A DNA stretch of 64,000 nt from Acetobacteraceae bacterium (GTDB lineage: Bacteria; Pseudomonadota; Alphaproteobacteria; Acetobacterales; Acetobacteraceae). The stretch spans positions 1-64,000 of the forward strand of contig CANJLW010000002.1 in NCBI GenBank assembly GCA_947475245.1, written 5' to 3'. Shown one piece after another: positions 38,008-46,680 of this stretch (positions are counted from its first letter, which is position 1; each line of letters starts with the position of its first letter). Both the position numbers and the translations under genes were made by a program. Below the pieces are notes generated by a model. It saw nothing but the letters and a program-made list of their open reading frames with translations, had not been told where the DNA came from and did no database searches.

Positions 38008-38922
38008 CTATACACCCAGCAGTCGGGCCAGGAACAGATCGTCGCCGAACGCGCCGGATTTGGACACGACCCGTTGCCCGTCCCAGTCGCCGCCGAGGAG
38101 GATTGCGGTGGGGATGCCCGGTTCGACCTCGCCATCAACCATCAGCGCGCGTGCCCCAAGCGCGAGACACAGCGCGCGCAGCGTTTCCCCGCCGCTGATC
38201 ACCCAGGTCCCGGCACGCGCGCCGTTCGACAGGCGCGCGACGAACGTCTCGACGATCAACCGCTGTGCGTCGCGGGGCGCGGTGCCGTCCGGGATCGTCG
38301 CGGTCACCGCGTCGGGCGCGCGCGCCAGTTGTCGCAGGCTGACCGGATGGTTCGATCCGATCAGGGCCAGAACCGGCTTCGGCAGATCCGGTCGCGGAAT
38401 CGGACGCCCACCCGCCAACGCGCCGGCAAGCCCGCCCGTGCCGCACCACAGGATGCGTCCCGCCGCCGCCCTTTCCCGCGCGACGATGGCGAGCAGATCG
38501 GCGTCGGTTTCGGCGTCCAGCATGGGATGGGCCGGTGTGACGCCTGTGTCGTTCCATCCATCCGGGCCGCGTGCCCATTGCCGACCGGCGCGCGTGATCC
38601 GGCCCTGATGCGGGAAGGCCGGGGCCAGAACGCAGCGGTCGAACAGCGGCAGGCACGCCGACAACTCCGCGTCGACATGACCGCGCAGCAGAGAGTCGAT
38701 CTTTTTGAAGGCGATATCCGCGCCCAACAGCAATCGCGCCCAGTCCTGCGCCGTTTGGCGCGCGACGTCCGGCGTCGCCTCCCGCGTGCCCATGTCGAAC
38801 GCGGCGGAGCCGCCAACATCTGTCGGCATCCATTGCACCGGGATCGGCCCGACCAGCGGCACGAAGCGCGCGGCGCTGTCCAGCGCCCCCGTCAGATCGT
38901 CCGCCAGCAGACGCAGGATCAC
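38008..38922 (-). CDS. DUF1537 four-carbon acid sugar kinase family protein
   Basis: This 304-residue protein begins at GTG (38922), giving MILRLLADDLTGALDSAARF. The ADDLTG motif and FKKIDSLLRGHV are the N-terminal signature of the DUF1537 kinases; the C-terminal nucleotide-binding part has WVISGGETLRALCLALG. Family members phosphorylate D-threonate, D-erythronate or related 3-oxo acids. It is about 100 residues shorter than the usual 400-430. The start overlaps the stop of the upstream PLD-like gene (GTGA). The pairing with pdxA2 supports four-carbon sugar-acid catabolism. Confidence 0.86.
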   Translation of the reverse strand: MILRLLADDLTGALDSAARFVPLVGPIPVQWMPTDVGGSAAFDMGTREATPDVARQTAQDWARLLLGADIAFKKIDSLLRGHVDAELSACLPLFDRCVLAPAFPHQGRITRAGRQWARGPDGWNDTGVTPAHPMLDAETDADLLAIVARERAAAGRILWCGTGGLAGALAGGRPIPRPDLPKPVLALIGSNHPVSLRQLARAPDAVTATIPDGTAPRDAQRLIVETFVARLSNGARAGTWVISGGETLRALCLALGARALMVDGEVEPGIPTAILLGGDWDGQRVVSKSGAFGDDLFLARLLGV

Positions 38923-39539
38923 CGCGTGACGAGGCCGACAGTCAGGCGAGAGGGGCGGGAGACGGCTTTCCGCGCTTCCCAGTTTTCCAGATAGAGGCGC
39001 GCAAGATCGGCGGACCAGGTGAACGTCACGTTCTCGGCGTTCTTCTGTTCGGCCGACCGCGTGTAGTTGTACGAACCGCCGATCACCAAAGCTTCGTCCA
39101 CCACGATGATCTTGTTGTGGGCGATGGCGACGGTCTCGTCGATCCAGGTCGGGATATTGGCCGCGGCGGTGAAGGCCGCCCCGCCGTCGCGCGGTCGCTC
39201 GTTCCCAAGGTCGAACCGGTCGGTGCGATCAATCGGATCGTTGGTCTTGTCCAGAATGGCCTGCACATCGACTCCGCGCGCCCGGGCCGCCGCCAGGGCG
39301 TTCAGGATCGGCGGCGCCGTAAAGCCGAAGGCCTGCACGCGGATACTGCGTTTGGCCTCCCCGATGGCGGTGACGATGGCGGCGGCGCATTCCTGCGCGG
39401 GGACGAAGCAAACCGAAATCTGCGCCGCGACCGGCGGCGGCAGTGCGGTTTCGGTGGATCGGCGCGATCGCGCCTCCGCCGATCCGCCGATGGCGGCGAG
39501 CACAAGCAACGGGACGACGATCCGGCGGACGATTCGCAT
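38919..39539 (-). CDS. Exported phospholipase D-like (single HKD) protein
   Basis: This 206-residue protein has a signal peptide (MRIVRRIVVPLLVLAAIGG, cleavage near AEARS) and one HKD motif, IAHNKIIVVDEALVIGGS followed by YNYT. This is the layout of Nuc-like endonucleases and small bacterial phospholipases D, which work as homodimers. The ATG at 39539 was chosen to place the signal peptide at the N-terminus; a GTG at 39578 would add 13 residues. It is coupled to the DUF1537 gene by overlap, an odd partner for sugar-acid catabolism. The substrate (nucleic acid or phospholipid) is not known. Confidence 0.84.
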   Translation of the reverse strand: MRIVRRIVVPLLVLAAIGGSAEARSRRSTETALPPPVAAQISVCFVPAQECAAAIVTAIGEAKRSIRVQAFGFTAPPILNALAAARARGVDVQAILDKTNDPIDRTDRFDLGNERPRDGGAAFTAAANIPTWIDETVAIAHNKIIVVDEALVIGGSYNYTRSAEQKNAENVTFTWSADLARLYLENWEARKAVSRPSRLTVGLVTR

Positions 39540-39602
39540 GCAACAGCATTCGCGTGGGACGGTTGAGTCGTCCACCAACCTGCGATTGCATGCGGGTTCG
39601 GG

Positions 39603-40565
39603 TTAATCGGCGACGATCGACGCGGCCTTGATGACCTTGCCCCAGCGGATTGTCTCGGACTTCTGGAATGCCTCCAGCTCCGCCGGGGTGCTGGCGATGT
39701 TGTTCAGGCCCTGTGCCGTCAGGGTCTCCTGCACGTCCGGCATCGCCGCGATCCGCAGCAGCGCGGCGTTCAGGGTCGCGACGACCGGGGCGGGCGTGCC
39801 GGCGGGTGCCCAGATGCCGTACCAGGTGCCGACGTCGAAGCCCGGGTAGCCCAACTCGATGACCGTCGGCAGTTCCGGCGCCTGCGGCATGCGGCGCGCG
39901 CCGGTCGTGGCCAAAGCGCGCAGCTTGCCCGTCCGGATATAGGGCAGGGACTGCGTGGGATTGTTGAACATCATCTGCACGTGCCCCCCCAGCAGATCGT
40001 TCACCGCCGGCGCGCCGCCCTGATACGGCACATGGATCAGGTCGATACCGGCGACCTGCTTGAACATTTCGACCGACAGATGCGTCGGCGCGCCGGCGCC
40101 GCCGGCGGAGGCATAGCTGATCGTGCCCGGCTTCGCTTTCGCCGCCGCGACCAGTTCCTGCAGGCTGTTCACCGCGAAGCTGGGATGCACGACGACCATC
40201 AGCTTGTAGTCGAACACCAGCCCGACCGGCGTCAGTTCAGTCGTCGGATCGTAGCCGGGTGATTTGTACAACAGCGTATTGATGAACAGCGACGACGAAT
40301 GCATCAGGATCGTATAGCCGTCGGGCGCCGATTTCGTGACGAGCTGCGAGGCGATGTTGCCGTTCGCGCCGGATCGGTTTTCCACCACCACCGGCTTGCC
40401 GAAAATCTCACCCAGCTTGTTGGCATAAAGTCGCCCAACCAGGTCGGTCGGTCCGCCGGGCGGGTAGGGAACCACGAAGCGGATCGGCTTGGTCGGATAG
40501 TCCTGCGCGCGCGCCGCGAGCGGTGCCGCCACGCACAGCATGGCCAATATGACGATACGCCACAT
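39603..40565 (-). CDS. Bug/TctC family periplasmic binding protein
   Basis: This 320-residue binding protein of the tripartite tricarboxylate transporter (TTT) type has a signal peptide MWRIVILAMLCVAAPLAARA. The family segments are IRFVVPYPPGGPTDLVGRL, VVENRSGANGNIAS and VPYQGGAPAVNDLLGGHV. GGGGAG lies 7 nt before the ATG at 40565. Bug proteins bind small carboxylates. No TctA/TctB membrane genes are nearby, which is common for these orphan Bug proteins. It lies 63 bp upstream of the PLD-like gene and may be the first gene of that operon. Confidence 0.92.
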   Translation of the reverse strand: MWRIVILAMLCVAAPLAARAQDYPTKPIRFVVPYPPGGPTDLVGRLYANKLGEIFGKPVVVENRSGANGNIASQLVTKSAPDGYTILMHSSSLFINTLLYKSPGYDPTTELTPVGLVFDYKLMVVVHPSFAVNSLQELVAAAKAKPGTISYASAGGAGAPTHLSVEMFKQVAGIDLIHVPYQGGAPAVNDLLGGHVQMMFNNPTQSLPYIRTGKLRALATTGARRMPQAPELPTVIELGYPGFDVGTWYGIWAPAGTPAPVVATLNAALLRIAAMPDVQETLTAQGLNNIASTPAELEAFQKSETIRWGKVIKAASIVAD

Positions 40566-40755
40566 GGTACGCTCCCCCTTATGATTTTCCGCCGTTATCC
40601 GTAGTCGGTTCGGGCGCGACGAACAACCTGCGGCCCGTGGAGTCGCCCCCGCGCTATCGACCCCTGGCGCATATCGCGGAGCGATGGCATGAGCCGGTCG
40701 TCCAACGGCGTCCGAGTCGTCGCCTCGACGACGGCGTGCCATCAAAGGGTGAATC

Positions 40756-40956
40756 ATGAGAGCGTTCGAGGGTCAGCGTTCGGACAACCAACCGGTCAAC
40801 CGGTCACGCGCGGAAAAGGAAAAGCTGCTGCGGGAGCTAAAGGAAACGCTTGCGGCCATGAAGGCGCATACGAGCGCGTCGCTGAAGCAGAGCGTGCAAA
40901 AGCGTATCGCGACGTTGGAAGCCGAATTGCGGGTCGCCGCCCCGGCGCGCCGATAG
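40756..40956 (+). CDS. Small hypothetical protein, probable coiled coil
   Basis: This 66-residue charged protein has a central helical stretch (EKEKLLRELKETLAAMKAH) with heptad-like Leu spacing, consistent with a short coiled coil. I do not recognise a family. It is followed after 6 bp by another small gene on the same strand. The start is ATG, with weak upstream ribosome-site evidence. Confidence 0.5.
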   Translation: MRAFEGQRSDNQPVNRSRAEKEKLLRELKETLAAMKAHTSASLKQSVQKRIATLEAELRVAAPARR

Positions 40957-40962
40957 CAGCGC

Positions 40963-41166
40963 ATGCCCGCGGACGAGCATAGCCCGGAGTTTCTGCGCGG
41001 GTGGGAAGCCGCCCTGCGCGCCGCCGGCGATTGGCATGACTCCAAGGCCAAGCGCGCGCTGGTTTTGGCCAAGCGATCCCGCTTTCCCAAAAACCTCGAA
41101 CGCGAAGCCGAACTGCACAAGGACGCCGCGGAAGCGGTGCTGACCCTGAGTCCGGACGACGTTTAA
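40963..41166 (+). CDS. Small hypothetical protein
   Basis: This 67-residue protein (MPADEHSPEFLRGWEAALRA, ending in an acidic LSPDDV) is mostly helical and charged, with no cysteine and no membrane helix. I do not recognise a family. It follows the other small gene at 6 bp, and its end overlaps the end of the convergent MFS gene by 4 bp. The tight packing with both neighbours supports it as real. Confidence 0.5.
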   Translation: MPADEHSPEFLRGWEAALRAAGDWHDSKAKRALVLAKRSRFPKNLEREAELHKDAAEAVLTLSPDDV

Positions 41167-42329
41167 CGGGGCGCCGGTCGCCCAAGCAGCAGCGCCAGCG
41201 TCAGCAATCCGAATCCCGCCAGCACCAGGGTCGGCGCGTCGCCCAACACCGTCAGCGCCAGCCCGTACAGCACCGGCCCCACCGTCTGACCGATGAAAAA
41301 GTGGAACGCGTGCAGGGCCACGGCCGATCCCCGGGCCTGCGGCGCAAGTTCCGTCACCCGCGTCTGGATCGAGTTGTGCACCATATACATGCCGACCCCC
41401 AGCAGCAGGCCGGAGGCGACGAACAGCGGCGCGGTCGGGGCGAAGCCGAAGCCCGTCAGCGCCATCAGGCACAGCACGCCGCCCAGTCGGACCATCGCCG
41501 CCTGTCCGATGCGGTTCAGCACCATGCGCGCGATGGCCGCGTAGATCAGCCCGCCGCAGCCGAACGCGGCGACCACGAAGCCCGCCACCGCCGTCGATCC
41601 CAATCCGCGCGCCTGCAATATCGGCGCGAAATAGGGGAAGCTGCCGAACACCAGCGCGCCCTCCACCGCGACGGAGGCATACAGCACCAGCGCGGCGCGC
41701 ATGCCGAACAACTGCCGATAACGTTGCAGCGCCAATGCCGGATTGAACCGATTGGCGACCTCCGCCGGCAGATGCCGGCCACCCGCCAGGACCGCAAGCG
41801 CGGCGCTGCCGGTCACCAGGCCGGCGGCGATCATCACGCCCCGCCATCCCAGATAGGGTTCCAACAGCCCCGCCACGGTGCCGCCGGCGATTTGGCCGGC
41901 GATGGCGAAGGCCAGCAGGCGCGACAGCGCCACCTGCCGATCCTGGGTGCCCACGGAATCGCCGACCAGCGCGATCGACAACGGCATCACGCCGCCCGCG
42001 GCCAGGCCGGCCAAAGCGCGCAGCACCAGCAGGGAGTCCAGGGTTGGTGCCAGCGAGGATATGGCCAACAAAACCGACAGCACAGTCAGGCCGAAGGCAA
42101 TGACGCGGCGTTTACCCAGCGCGTCACCCACCGGTCCCAAAATGGGTTGGATCAAGGCGAAAGGCAGCGCGAAGGCACTGGCCAACAGGGCGACGCGCGC
42201 GGCCGGCGCGCCCAAATCCTGCGCCAGCACGATCACCAGAGGGTCCGTGATGCGTGTTACCAACGTGCCAGCGAAGACGCCGAGCGCCAGAATGGCGATC
42301 AGTCGTGCGGTACCCGGATTGCCTGTCAT
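41163..42329 (-). CDS. MFS transporter
   Basis: This 388-residue protein has about 12 membrane segments typical of the major facilitator superfamily. PVGDALGKRRVIAFGLTVLS between helices 2 and 3 is the MFS motif A region (G-D-x-x-G-x-R). SRLLAFAIAGQIAGGTVAG lies in helix 5, the motif found in drug/proton antiporters. It may therefore export a toxic compound. No regulator is adjacent. The start is the ATG at 42329. Confidence 0.85.
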   Translation of the reverse strand: MTGNPGTARLIAILALGVFAGTLVTRITDPLVIVLAQDLGAPAARVALLASAFALPFALIQPILGPVGDALGKRRVIAFGLTVLSVLLAISSLAPTLDSLLVLRALAGLAAGGVMPLSIALVGDSVGTQDRQVALSRLLAFAIAGQIAGGTVAGLLEPYLGWRGVMIAAGLVTGSAALAVLAGGRHLPAEVANRFNPALALQRYRQLFGMRAALVLYASVAVEGALVFGSFPYFAPILQARGLGSTAVAGFVVAAFGCGGLIYAAIARMVLNRIGQAAMVRLGGVLCLMALTGFGFAPTAPLFVASGLLLGVGMYMVHNSIQTRVTELAPQARGSAVALHAFHFFIGQTVGPVLYGLALTVLGDAPTLVLAGFGLLTLALLLGRPAPR

Positions 42330-42623
42330 GGCCCGGAAAGTCGCCGCAATGCCCGATCAGGGCAACCCGTGTTTTCGGAAATTTGCTGTCCGATACAGAA
42401 AATTCTCGATCGCGCGTGTGTCGTTGCCGCCGGCGATGCATGTCGTCGTATCTTGCGAGGGGGCTGATCCCAGGCTTTGACCGATCGATCCGAGTGCCGC
42501 GACCGTCCAGGGGGCATCATGTCGCGATTGGCGCGAAGATGGGGATTGGATAGTACGGCGGGATGGATAGCCCCATGAGACCGTCTGCTTCGTCCGCATC
42601 GCGTAATCCGTGAACAAGACCTT

Positions 42624-43800
42624 ATGCACCGTGAGAAACGGACCACTGCCCGCGCCCGCGCTCTCGATCAAAGCCCCCCGATCGTTCCCGCCGCCCCTGC
42701 TCGGCGTATGTCACTTTCTCGGAGGAAGGACCCCTTGCACCGTGACAACGCCCAAGCATTCGTCCAACTTCCCATGCGGAACGAAAACCCGACGGGAATA
42801 CCTCATGCGCCGTGAGCGGACCTGTCGCTGTCCGGGAGGCTCCAAGAAACTCCCACGCACCGAATATCGTCCAACCCGCCCCCGCTGGAGCCGCATGGAA
42901 CGAAAATCCGGCGAAGGAACCCTATGCGCCGTGACAACGCCCCAGCGTCCGGTGTCGAGCGCAGGCACTTTGGAATGCTGGGAGTTTCACGGTGTTGGCG
43001 CGGAGTTTCACGGAGGCGGTGGATCAACGCCTGGGCGATTGTCCGGCCGCCCGCGTGGAATGAAAACCCGACGGAAATACCTCATGCGCCGTGAGCGCAC
43101 CTGTCGTTGTCCGGCAGGCTCCGCGGAACTCCCACGCACCGAATATCGCCCAACCCGCCCCCGCTGGAACCGCATGGAACGAAAATTCGGCGAAGGAACC
43201 CTATGCGCCGTGACAACGCCCCAGCGTCCGGTGCCGAGCGCGGGCACTTTGGAATGCTGGGAGTTGCACGAAGTTGGCGCGGAGTTTCACGGAGGCGGTG
43301 GATCATCGTTCAGGGGATCGTCCGACCGTCCGTGCGGAACAGAAATTGGGCGGGAATACCTCATGCGCCGTGAGCGCACCTGCCGCTGTCCGGGAGGCTC
43401 CGAGAAACTTCCAGGCACCCAATATCGCCCGACCCGCCCCAGCCGGAGCCGCATGGAACGAAAATTCGGCGAAGGAACCCTATGCGCCGTGACAACGCCC
43501 CAACGTCCGATGCCGAGCGCAGGCACTTTGGAATGCTGGGAGTTGCACGAAGTTGGCACGGAGTTTCACGGAGGCGGTGGATCATCGTCCGGGGGATCCG
43601 CCAGCCGCCCGTGTGGAACAGAAATTGGGCGGGAATACCTCATGCGCCGTGAGCGCACCTGTCGTTATGCGGCAGGTTCCACGGAACTCCCACGCACCCA
43701 ATATCGCCCGACCCGCCCCCGCCGGAGCCGCTGGGAGCAGAAATTCGACGAAGGAACCCTATGCAACCTGAGAAGGGGGCCGCAACCCGCGCGCCGCGAT
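42624..43800. repeat. 279-bp tandem repeat array with alternating ATGCGCCGTGA boxes
   Basis: A 279-bp unit repeats head to tail at 42805, 43084, 43363 and, partly, 43642. By eye, units 2 and 3 differ at 24 of 279 positions. Each unit holds two related 38-nt cores, both of the form GGAAC..AAATT.GGCG and ending in ATGCGCCGTGA. The box ATGs lie at 42805, 42924, 43084, 43203, 43363, 43482 and 43642 (alternating 119 and 160 bp). Degenerate copies lie at 42624, 42735 and 43761. As the unit length divides by 3, several frames stay open, which gives long spurious frames. Differences between units 2 and 3 split 10/5/9 over codon positions in the best open frame, so no frame looks clearly protein-coding. 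Nothing else was found between 42330 and 43871. Confidence 0.9.
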
Positions 43801-43871
43801 CGAATCCCGCCGTTCGCTCCCGCCGCCCCTGCTCGGCCCCATCACGTTCGGGACTCCCCGCGAGCCCCAGC

Positions 43872-45575
43872 CTATCCCGCCGCCACCATCCCATCCGCGA
43901 TCTTCTCGGCGAGCATCAACGTCGGCACGTTGGTATTCGCGCACGGCACCACCGGAAACAGCGACGCATCCACCACCCGCAATCCCGGAACGCCGCGCAC
44001 CAGCCCCGTCGGGTCGGTCACGGCCATCGGATCGTCGGCGTGCCCCATGCGCGCCGAACACGATGCGTGCCAGACCCCGATCGCGGCCTGGCGGATGAAG
44101 GCCTCTAACTTGTCGTCGTCGCGCATCACTTCTTCGAAACGATATCCTTCGACAACGAAACGATCGATCAGCCAGCTTCGCAGTGCGCCCGGCCCATCCA
44201 GAAGTCCGGCGATGACCTTGGTCGCCAACCGGTTCTTGGTGTTCACCTGACCGATCTTGCGCACCCGGTCACTGTAGCTCGCCGGGAAGGGATCGGTGGT
44301 GACCGCGCGCAGCGCGTCGGTCCGCTGGATCGCCCCCAGCCTGCGGAAGCCGTCCATCAGTCGTTCCACGTCGCGACTGTCCGACAGCAGATTGAACGCC
44401 ACCAGCGGTTCGGCATCCGGATCGGTCGACGCCAGTTGCACCCGCCCCGCCTCGGAATACGTTTTGTTAACGAACAGGATCAGCGACGCGATCTGCTCCC
44501 CCACCGCATGCCAGGCCGACTTGCTGGCGCAGGCGACGAACATGTCGCCGGCCGGCGCGCCGGGGATGCCGGACGAGTAGCGCATGGCCAGATGGATATG
44601 GCGCCGTGTCTGCCCATCCATCCGCGCGGGCCGCTTGATGAACGAGGCCAGCCCGATCGAGGGGTGGTCCATCAGCCGAGCGCCGACACCGGGCAGATTG
44701 GCGCGGATGTCGATGCCGAGGGCGCGCAGTTCGCCGGCCGGGCCGATGCCGGCCCGCAACAGATGGGCGGGGGTGTGAATGGCGCCGGTGCACAGGATGA
44801 CCTCTCGCCCACGAAAGTCGACATCGCGTCCGGCCACGCGCGCCCGCACGCCGACGCAGACCGGCCCGTCGAACAGCAGGGCGCGCATGGTGGTGTCGGT
44901 GCTGACCGTCAGGTTGGCCCGCGCGCGGGTGGCGCGGTCCAGGTAGCCGATGGCGGCGGAGGCCCGTTGTTCGTTCTGGTTAGAGATCGTAACCGGGAAA
45001 TGCCCATCCTCGAACACGCCGTTCTGGTCCGGCAGGAACCGGCTGCCGGCGGCGGCGAAAGCCGTTTCGACGGCATTGGCGTGCGGGCACCATTGCGCGC
45101 GCGGAATGCGACGGATCGGGATGCGACCGTCCTTGCCGTGCAGCGGGCCGTCGAAGTCCAGGTCGCGCTCTACCTTGCGGAAGTAAGGCAGCACCGACTC
45201 CCAGTTCCAGCCGGTCGCGCCGCGGGACTCCCACTCGTCGTAATCGGTCGGCGCGCCGCGATTGGCCATCTGGCCGTTGATGGACGAACCGCCGCCCAGC
45301 ACGCGCGCCTGTTCGTACTTGCGCAGCGGCGGCAGGTCGGACGGGTTGTTGTGCGAAACCGGCTGGGTCCGGACCTGCAGGCCGGTCCAGTGAAAGCGCG
45401 GGTCGAAATAGGCGACGCCGGGGTAGCTGTCGGCGATCTCCGGCGGGACAGAGTCCTCCGTCAGGTCCTGTCCGGCTTCCAACAACAGCACGCGGTGATG
45501 GCTGCGCGCCGACAGGCGGTTGGCCATCACGGAACCGGCGGAGCCGCCGCCGACGATGATTGTGTCGTAGTCCAT
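43872..45575 (-). CDS. GMC-family FAD-dependent oxidoreductase (choline dehydrogenase-like)
   Basis: This 567-residue flavoprotein has the Rossmann FAD motif TIIVGGGSAGSVMANRLS at the start and the GMC signatures GGGSSINGQMANRG (about residue 90) and GAIHTPAHLLRAGIGPAGE. GVWHASCSARMG with DASLFPVVPCANTNVPT near the C-terminus supplies the active-site His and Asn positions. Family members oxidise alcohols such as choline, polyethylene glycol or long-chain alcohols. The ATG at 45575 places the FAD motif at residue 5; longer frames cover the upstream gene. The alcohol substrate is unknown. Confidence 0.92.
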   Translation of the reverse strand: MDYDTIIVGGGSAGSVMANRLSARSHHRVLLLEAGQDLTEDSVPPEIADSYPGVAYFDPRFHWTGLQVRTQPVSHNNPSDLPPLRKYEQARVLGGGSSINGQMANRGAPTDYDEWESRGATGWNWESVLPYFRKVERDLDFDGPLHGKDGRIPIRRIPRAQWCPHANAVETAFAAAGSRFLPDQNGVFEDGHFPVTISNQNEQRASAAIGYLDRATRARANLTVSTDTTMRALLFDGPVCVGVRARVAGRDVDFRGREVILCTGAIHTPAHLLRAGIGPAGELRALGIDIRANLPGVGARLMDHPSIGLASFIKRPARMDGQTRRHIHLAMRYSSGIPGAPAGDMFVACASKSAWHAVGEQIASLILFVNKTYSEAGRVQLASTDPDAEPLVAFNLLSDSRDVERLMDGFRRLGAIQRTDALRAVTTDPFPASYSDRVRKIGQVNTKNRLATKVIAGLLDGPGALRSWLIDRFVVEGYRFEEVMRDDDKLEAFIRQAAIGVWHASCSARMGHADDPMAVTDPTGLVRGVPGLRVVDASLFPVVPCANTNVPTLMLAEKIADGMVAAG

Positions 45576-45618
45576 GTCCCGTGATCCCATCTGGATTGTG
45601 CGGCGAACGGCGTTGGGA

Positions 45619-46587
45619 TCAGTTCGGCACCCAGACCGCGGCGCGGATTTCACCGAACTCCCGCGCGATCTTGCGCCAGGAGGAACCGGCGTCTTCCGTA
45701 ACGAAGACCTCTCCGAACAGCGTATAGGCCAGGATGCGGTCGGGATCGGCGGGATGTGCGGCCAGGCCCCACACGGTCGCGTTGGCCGGTGTCGGAAGCG
45801 GCAGGGTCTCCCAGCGCTGGCCGAAATCCCGGGTGCGGACCACGAACCCGCGCTCCCCGGTCGTGGACTCGCCGCAGCCGACATACAGCGTGCCGGACGC
45901 ATCCGGCCGGACCGCCATGCCGCGGGCATAGGGCAGGGGCCATTTGTCCTTGGTCCCCAAGGCATGGAAGCTGTCGCCGAGATCGTCGCTCATGAACACT
46001 TCGTTCTGGGTGCTGACGAACAGGCGCTTGGGGCGGGTCGGCGCGATCGCCATGTCGTGGATGTCGAGGTCGTTCAGACCCGCGCGCAGCGGCGTCCAGG
46101 TGTCGCCGCCGTCCATGCTGCGGAAGACGCCGTCGATTTCGACGCCCGCCCATACGATCCGATGGTCGTCCGGGTCGACGGCGAGGGCGGTTACGAAGGG
46201 GACGCCGATCGCGCATTCCCGCACGATATCGATGGCGAGCTTCTCCCAATGCCGTCCGCCGTCCTTGGAGCGATAGACCGCGGCCGGGCGCGTGCCGGCG
46301 AAGATGATGTCGGGGTCGACCGGATCGACGGCCAGCGACCAGATGGTGGGCAAATCGCCCTGCGTGCCGATGCGTTCCCACCGCGCGCCGCTGTTGTGGC
46401 TGACGAACAGGCCGGTATCGCCGCCGGCGAAGATCGTCTTCGGTTGCGTGGGATGGACGACCAACGCCTGAATGCGGCTGTTGAGGGGGAACGGGGTTCG
46501 CTGCCGAGTCCAGGAGGTTCCGCTGTCGGCACTGTGCCAAAGGCCCCAGCCAACCGTGCCGAGACAGATACCGTAATCCGCCGCCAT
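45619..46587 (-). CDS. BNR/sialidase-like beta-propeller protein
   Basis: This 322-residue protein is built of repeated units with the Asp-box pattern (SADSGTSW, SHNSGARW, SKDGGRHW, SMDGGDTW, TEDAGSSW), about 50 residues apart. This gives a six- or seven-bladed propeller like those in sialidases and VPS10-type proteins. There is no signal peptide and no catalytic sialidase set, so it is more likely a binding or assembly protein than an enzyme. It lies 43 bp upstream of the GMC oxidoreductase gene on the same strand. Confidence 0.85.
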   Translation of the reverse strand: MAADYGICLGTVGWGLWHSADSGTSWTRQRTPFPLNSRIQALVVHPTQPKTIFAGGDTGLFVSHNSGARWERIGTQGDLPTIWSLAVDPVDPDIIFAGTRPAAVYRSKDGGRHWEKLAIDIVRECAIGVPFVTALAVDPDDHRIVWAGVEIDGVFRSMDGGDTWTPLRAGLNDLDIHDMAIAPTRPKRLFVSTQNEVFMSDDLGDSFHALGTKDKWPLPYARGMAVRPDASGTLYVGCGESTTGERGFVVRTRDFGQRWETLPLPTPANATVWGLAAHPADPDRILAYTLFGEVFVTEDAGSSWRKIAREFGEIRAAVWVPN

Positions 46588-46680
46588 GCGCCGTTCCTTC
46601 CCCGTACGCCGTGTCGCGTAACCTCGCGATCCCCGCAGTTTGTACGTTCGGCGGTGCCGTCACACAACAGAAGGGGCGCG

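Noticed and set aside
42805-43761. CRISPR array
   Set aside because: Core copies alternate at 119 and 160 bp, the intervening sequence is itself repeated, and no cas gene is near.
42610-44250. 546-codon open frame across the tandem repeat array
   Set aside because: The 279-bp unit length keeps frames open, the frame runs into the GMC gene on the other strand, and unit differences show no third-position bias.
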